From: Streptomyces sp. SJL17-4
Lineage (GTDB): Bacteria > Actinomycetota > Actinomycetes > Streptomycetales > Streptomycetaceae
Direction: 5' to 3'
Length of the DNA stretch: 64,000 bases
Assembly: GCF_036826855.1 (NCBI RefSeq)
Contig: NZ_CP104578.1
Location: 1-64,000 of the forward strand
Shown: positions 62,507 through 64,000 of the stretch, piece by piece
How the letters are laid out: every line of letters starts with the position of its first letter
Numbering within the stretch: the stretch's first letter is position 1
Program-made: the position numbers and the translations under genes
Notes under the pieces: generated by a model
The model's input: only the letters and a program-made list of their open reading frames with translations
What the model was told of the DNA's origin: nothing
Database searches by the model: none

Positions 62507-63005
62507 GACAGGGACTCACTTTCGATTCGAAGAGTTGAGGCGGCATCTACCTTGCGATCACCGCCCCTCTTGCGCTTCGGAGTTTCGCTGACACACAGAG
62601 CGATCGCATCTTCGCGGTTGCTATCCGGACACCTGCCACCACATACCGGTGATCGAAAGGATGTTCAGCAGGTCAGCGCTGGTGCCGGACGGCTTCGCCC
62701 GGGGCCCGCACCCGCTCGCTCCAGCTCCTCAGCAACTGCCGGCCTGCACAGAGACGACTCAGGTTTACCGACCGGTCGTTCAGTACGACCGATTAACGAC
62801 GCTCACCGGCACACGGACCGGCCGACGGCCCCCCTCGTTCCGGACCACAGGGAATGAGAGAAATGCCTTATACGGGTATGTTTCTTCAACGAGGCCGCAA
62901 TCCGTCAGGCCGCTCCCCGCGTGCCGTGTCGGCGTTGCAGGCTGTCTCTTTCCGTGCATCGACCCCAAGGGTCGTCTCATCGGTACACCTGGGCGGAGGA
63001 AGTTC
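62507..63005. other. Upstream region of the chloroperoxidase gene
   Basis: About 500 bases, divergent promoter region between the inhibitor and the hydrolase. It contains the overlapping palindromes at 62769-62791. An in-frame extension of the hydrolase exists back to 62649, but the GGAGGAAG-GTG at 63006 is a far better start. Confidence 0.55.
62769..62791. promoter_or_regulatory. Overlapping palindromes, likely TetR-type operator
   Basis: CGACCGGTCG (62769-62778) is a perfect 10-bp palindrome and shares its right half with CGGTCGT-TCAGT-ACGACCG (62773-62791). Such paired CGGTCG half-sites are characteristic of TetR-family operators. No tetR gene is in the window near it. Confidence 0.5.
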
Positions 63006-63836
63006 GTGGGTACGGTCACTACGCAGGACGGCACCAGCATCTTCTACAAGGACTGGGGGCCGCGCGACGCCCAGCCGATCGTGTTCCATCACGGCTGGCC
63101 TCTGAGCGGCGACGACTGGGACAACCAGATGCTGTTCTTCCTGGAACACGGGTACCGCGTCATCGCCCACGACAGGCGCGGGCACGGCCGTTCCGGCCAG
63201 AGCGCGACCGGACATGAAATGGACACCTACGCGGCCGACGTGGCAGCCGTGACCGACGCGCTCGACCTCCGCGATGCCGTCCACATCGGCCATTCGACCG
63301 GGGGCGGCGAAGTCGCCCGGTACGTCGCTCGCGCCAAGCCGGGACGGGTGGCGAAGGCCGTGCTCGTCGGGGCCGTCCCGCCCGTCATGGTCAAGTCCGA
63401 CTCCAACCCTGGCGGCCTGCCGATCGAGGTGTTCGACGGCTTCCGGGCCTCGCTCGTCGCCAACCGCGCCCAGTTCTACGTCGACATTCCAGCGGGGCCG
63501 TTCTACGGCTACAACCGCCCCGGCGCCGAGGTCTCCCAGGGTGTGATCGACAACTGGTGGCGGCAGGGCATGAGCGGCGCGGCCAACGCCCACTACCACT
63601 GCATCAAGGCGTTCTCAGAAACGGACTTCACCGAGGACCTGAAGCAGATCGAGGTGCCCGTTCTGGTCGCCCACGGCACCGACGACCAGATCGTCCCCTA
63701 CGACGACTCGGCTCCGCTGTCGACGAAGCTGCTGCGCAACGGTCGGCTGAAGAGCTACGAGGGTCTCCCCCACGGCATGCTGACCACGCATCCCGACACC
63801 GTGAACCCCGACCTCCTCGCCTTCGTCAAGGAGTGA
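63006..63836 (+). CDS. Alpha/beta hydrolase, non-heme chloroperoxidase type
   Basis: 276 residues from the GTG at 63006 (GGAGGAAG upstream). Motifs are those of cofactor-free haloperoxidases: IVFHHGWPLSGDDWDNQMLF, IAHDRRGHGRSGQ, IGHSTGGGEVARYVARA with nucleophile Ser97, VAHGTDDQIVPYDD with Asp227 and LPHGML with His256. Length and motif spacing are normal. These enzymes act as esterases and as perhydrolases that generate peracids. Upstream palindromes suggest TetR-type control. No operon partner. Confidence 0.92.
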   Translation: MGTVTTQDGTSIFYKDWGPRDAQPIVFHHGWPLSGDDWDNQMLFFLEHGYRVIAHDRRGHGRSGQSATGHEMDTYAADVAAVTDALDLRDAVHIGHSTGGGEVARYVARAKPGRVAKAVLVGAVPPVMVKSDSNPGGLPIEVFDGFRASLVANRAQFYVDIPAGPFYGYNRPGAEVSQGVIDNWWRQGMSGAANAHYHCIKAFSETDFTEDLKQIEVPVLVAHGTDDQIVPYDDSAPLSTKLLRNGRLKSYEGLPHGMLTTHPDTVNPDLLAFVKE

Positions 63837-63911
63837 CGTCCCTCGACAGCCACCTCGCGGTGCGCCGTCCCAGGCGGGCCGGGCGGGCCGGGCGGACCGG
63901 GTAGCCTGTGC

Positions 63912-63936
63912 GGCCGCCCGGACGCCCCGGGCGGCC
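63912..63936. terminator. Terminator between convergent genes
   Basis: GGCCGCCCGG at 63912-63921 and its exact complement at 63927-63936 with a 5-base loop, after the hydrolase stop and before the stop of the gene entering from the right edge. Confidence 0.65.
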
Positions 63937-63951
63937 CGGGACGTGGAGCCG

Positions 63952-64000
63952 TCAGCGTGGCTCGGCGAGCTCCTCGCGAGGCGGGAGCGCCCCCATCGCC
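63952..64000 (-). CDS. 3' end of an unidentified gene
   Basis: The minus strand entering from the right edge reads AMGALPPREELAEPR and a stop at 63952-63954. The Pro-Arg-Glu-Glu composition and the terminator next to it suggest a genuine C-terminus, but 16 codons are too few to identify the protein. Confidence 0.35.
   Translation of the reverse strand, partial: AMGALPPREELAEPR

Noticed and set aside
1..64000. tRNA, rRNA and replication origin elements
   Set aside because: I saw no cloverleaf or conserved T-loop sequence, no rRNA motif and no DnaA-box cluster.

Overview
The window is high-GC DNA (roughly 70 percent by eye) with strongly GC-biased third codon positions, GTG and TTG starts, GGAGG-type ribosome binding sites and protein families that are typical of Streptomyces: ALF repeats, SARP and LuxR regulators, a subtilisin inhibitor, cold-shock protein clusters, RheA/Hsp18 and SAV_2336-type proteins. 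It looks like accessory, probably chromosome-arm, sequence. Intact short operons alternate with gene remnants and fragments of at least four insertion sequence families (IS21, ISL3, IS701, IS5) plus an integrase remnant. Several frameshifts sit in short homopolymers (near 91, 8565, 15525, 47717 and 47904), so some 'broken' genes may be read errors.

1-12 kb: a secreted coiled-coil protein with a C-terminal domain that resembles a polymorphic toxin, followed by a small candidate immunity gene, then three more ALF-repeat secreted proteins and a ricin-type lectin around a decayed xanthine dehydrogenase locus. 12-18 kb: IS21 helper fused to a tspO remnant, an actinobacterial hypothetical gene with frameshifts, and a long SAV_2336/pseudokinase/FtsK-like protein whose 5' end is cut by an ISL3 fragment and whose frame breaks at a G8 tract. 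18-23 kb: padR and an SGNH hydrolase diverge from a redox operon (NTF2-like, CrtI-like, ferredoxin reductase), with a clear operator-like dyad between them. 23-31 kb: remnants (DUF3533, IS701, integrase, ATPase), a solitary MazF-like toxin, a cold-shock gene, a MerR-like regulator with an unusual ACTGC-rich upstream region, and a dienelactone hydrolase-like gene.

31-35.4 kb: a three-gene minus-strand operon made of a DUF6338-type membrane protein, a 48-residue acidic protein and a large TPR-CHAT protease. The last gene boundary carries three copies of a 42-45 bp cassette containing stop codon, ribosome binding site and start. This is the best candidate for an undescribed conflict system. 36.5-42.6 kb: a stress block (cold-shock protein, DEAD-box helicase, CBS protein, SCO5918-like protein, two DUF2267 proteins, Hsp18 and divergent RheA with two matching operators).

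43-52 kb is mostly decayed (IS5, MerR, SARP and kinase fragments), with islands of intact secreted proteins and a cupin with a cysteine-cluster tail. 52-64 kb holds an I36/VCBS secreted protein, a LuxR-type ATPase regulator, a PET-hydrolase-like cutinase, a zinc-ribbon protein, tandem SUKH-4 immunity genes, a GNAT acetyltransferase, a DinB-family protein, a subtilisin inhibitor and a chloroperoxidase-type hydrolase.
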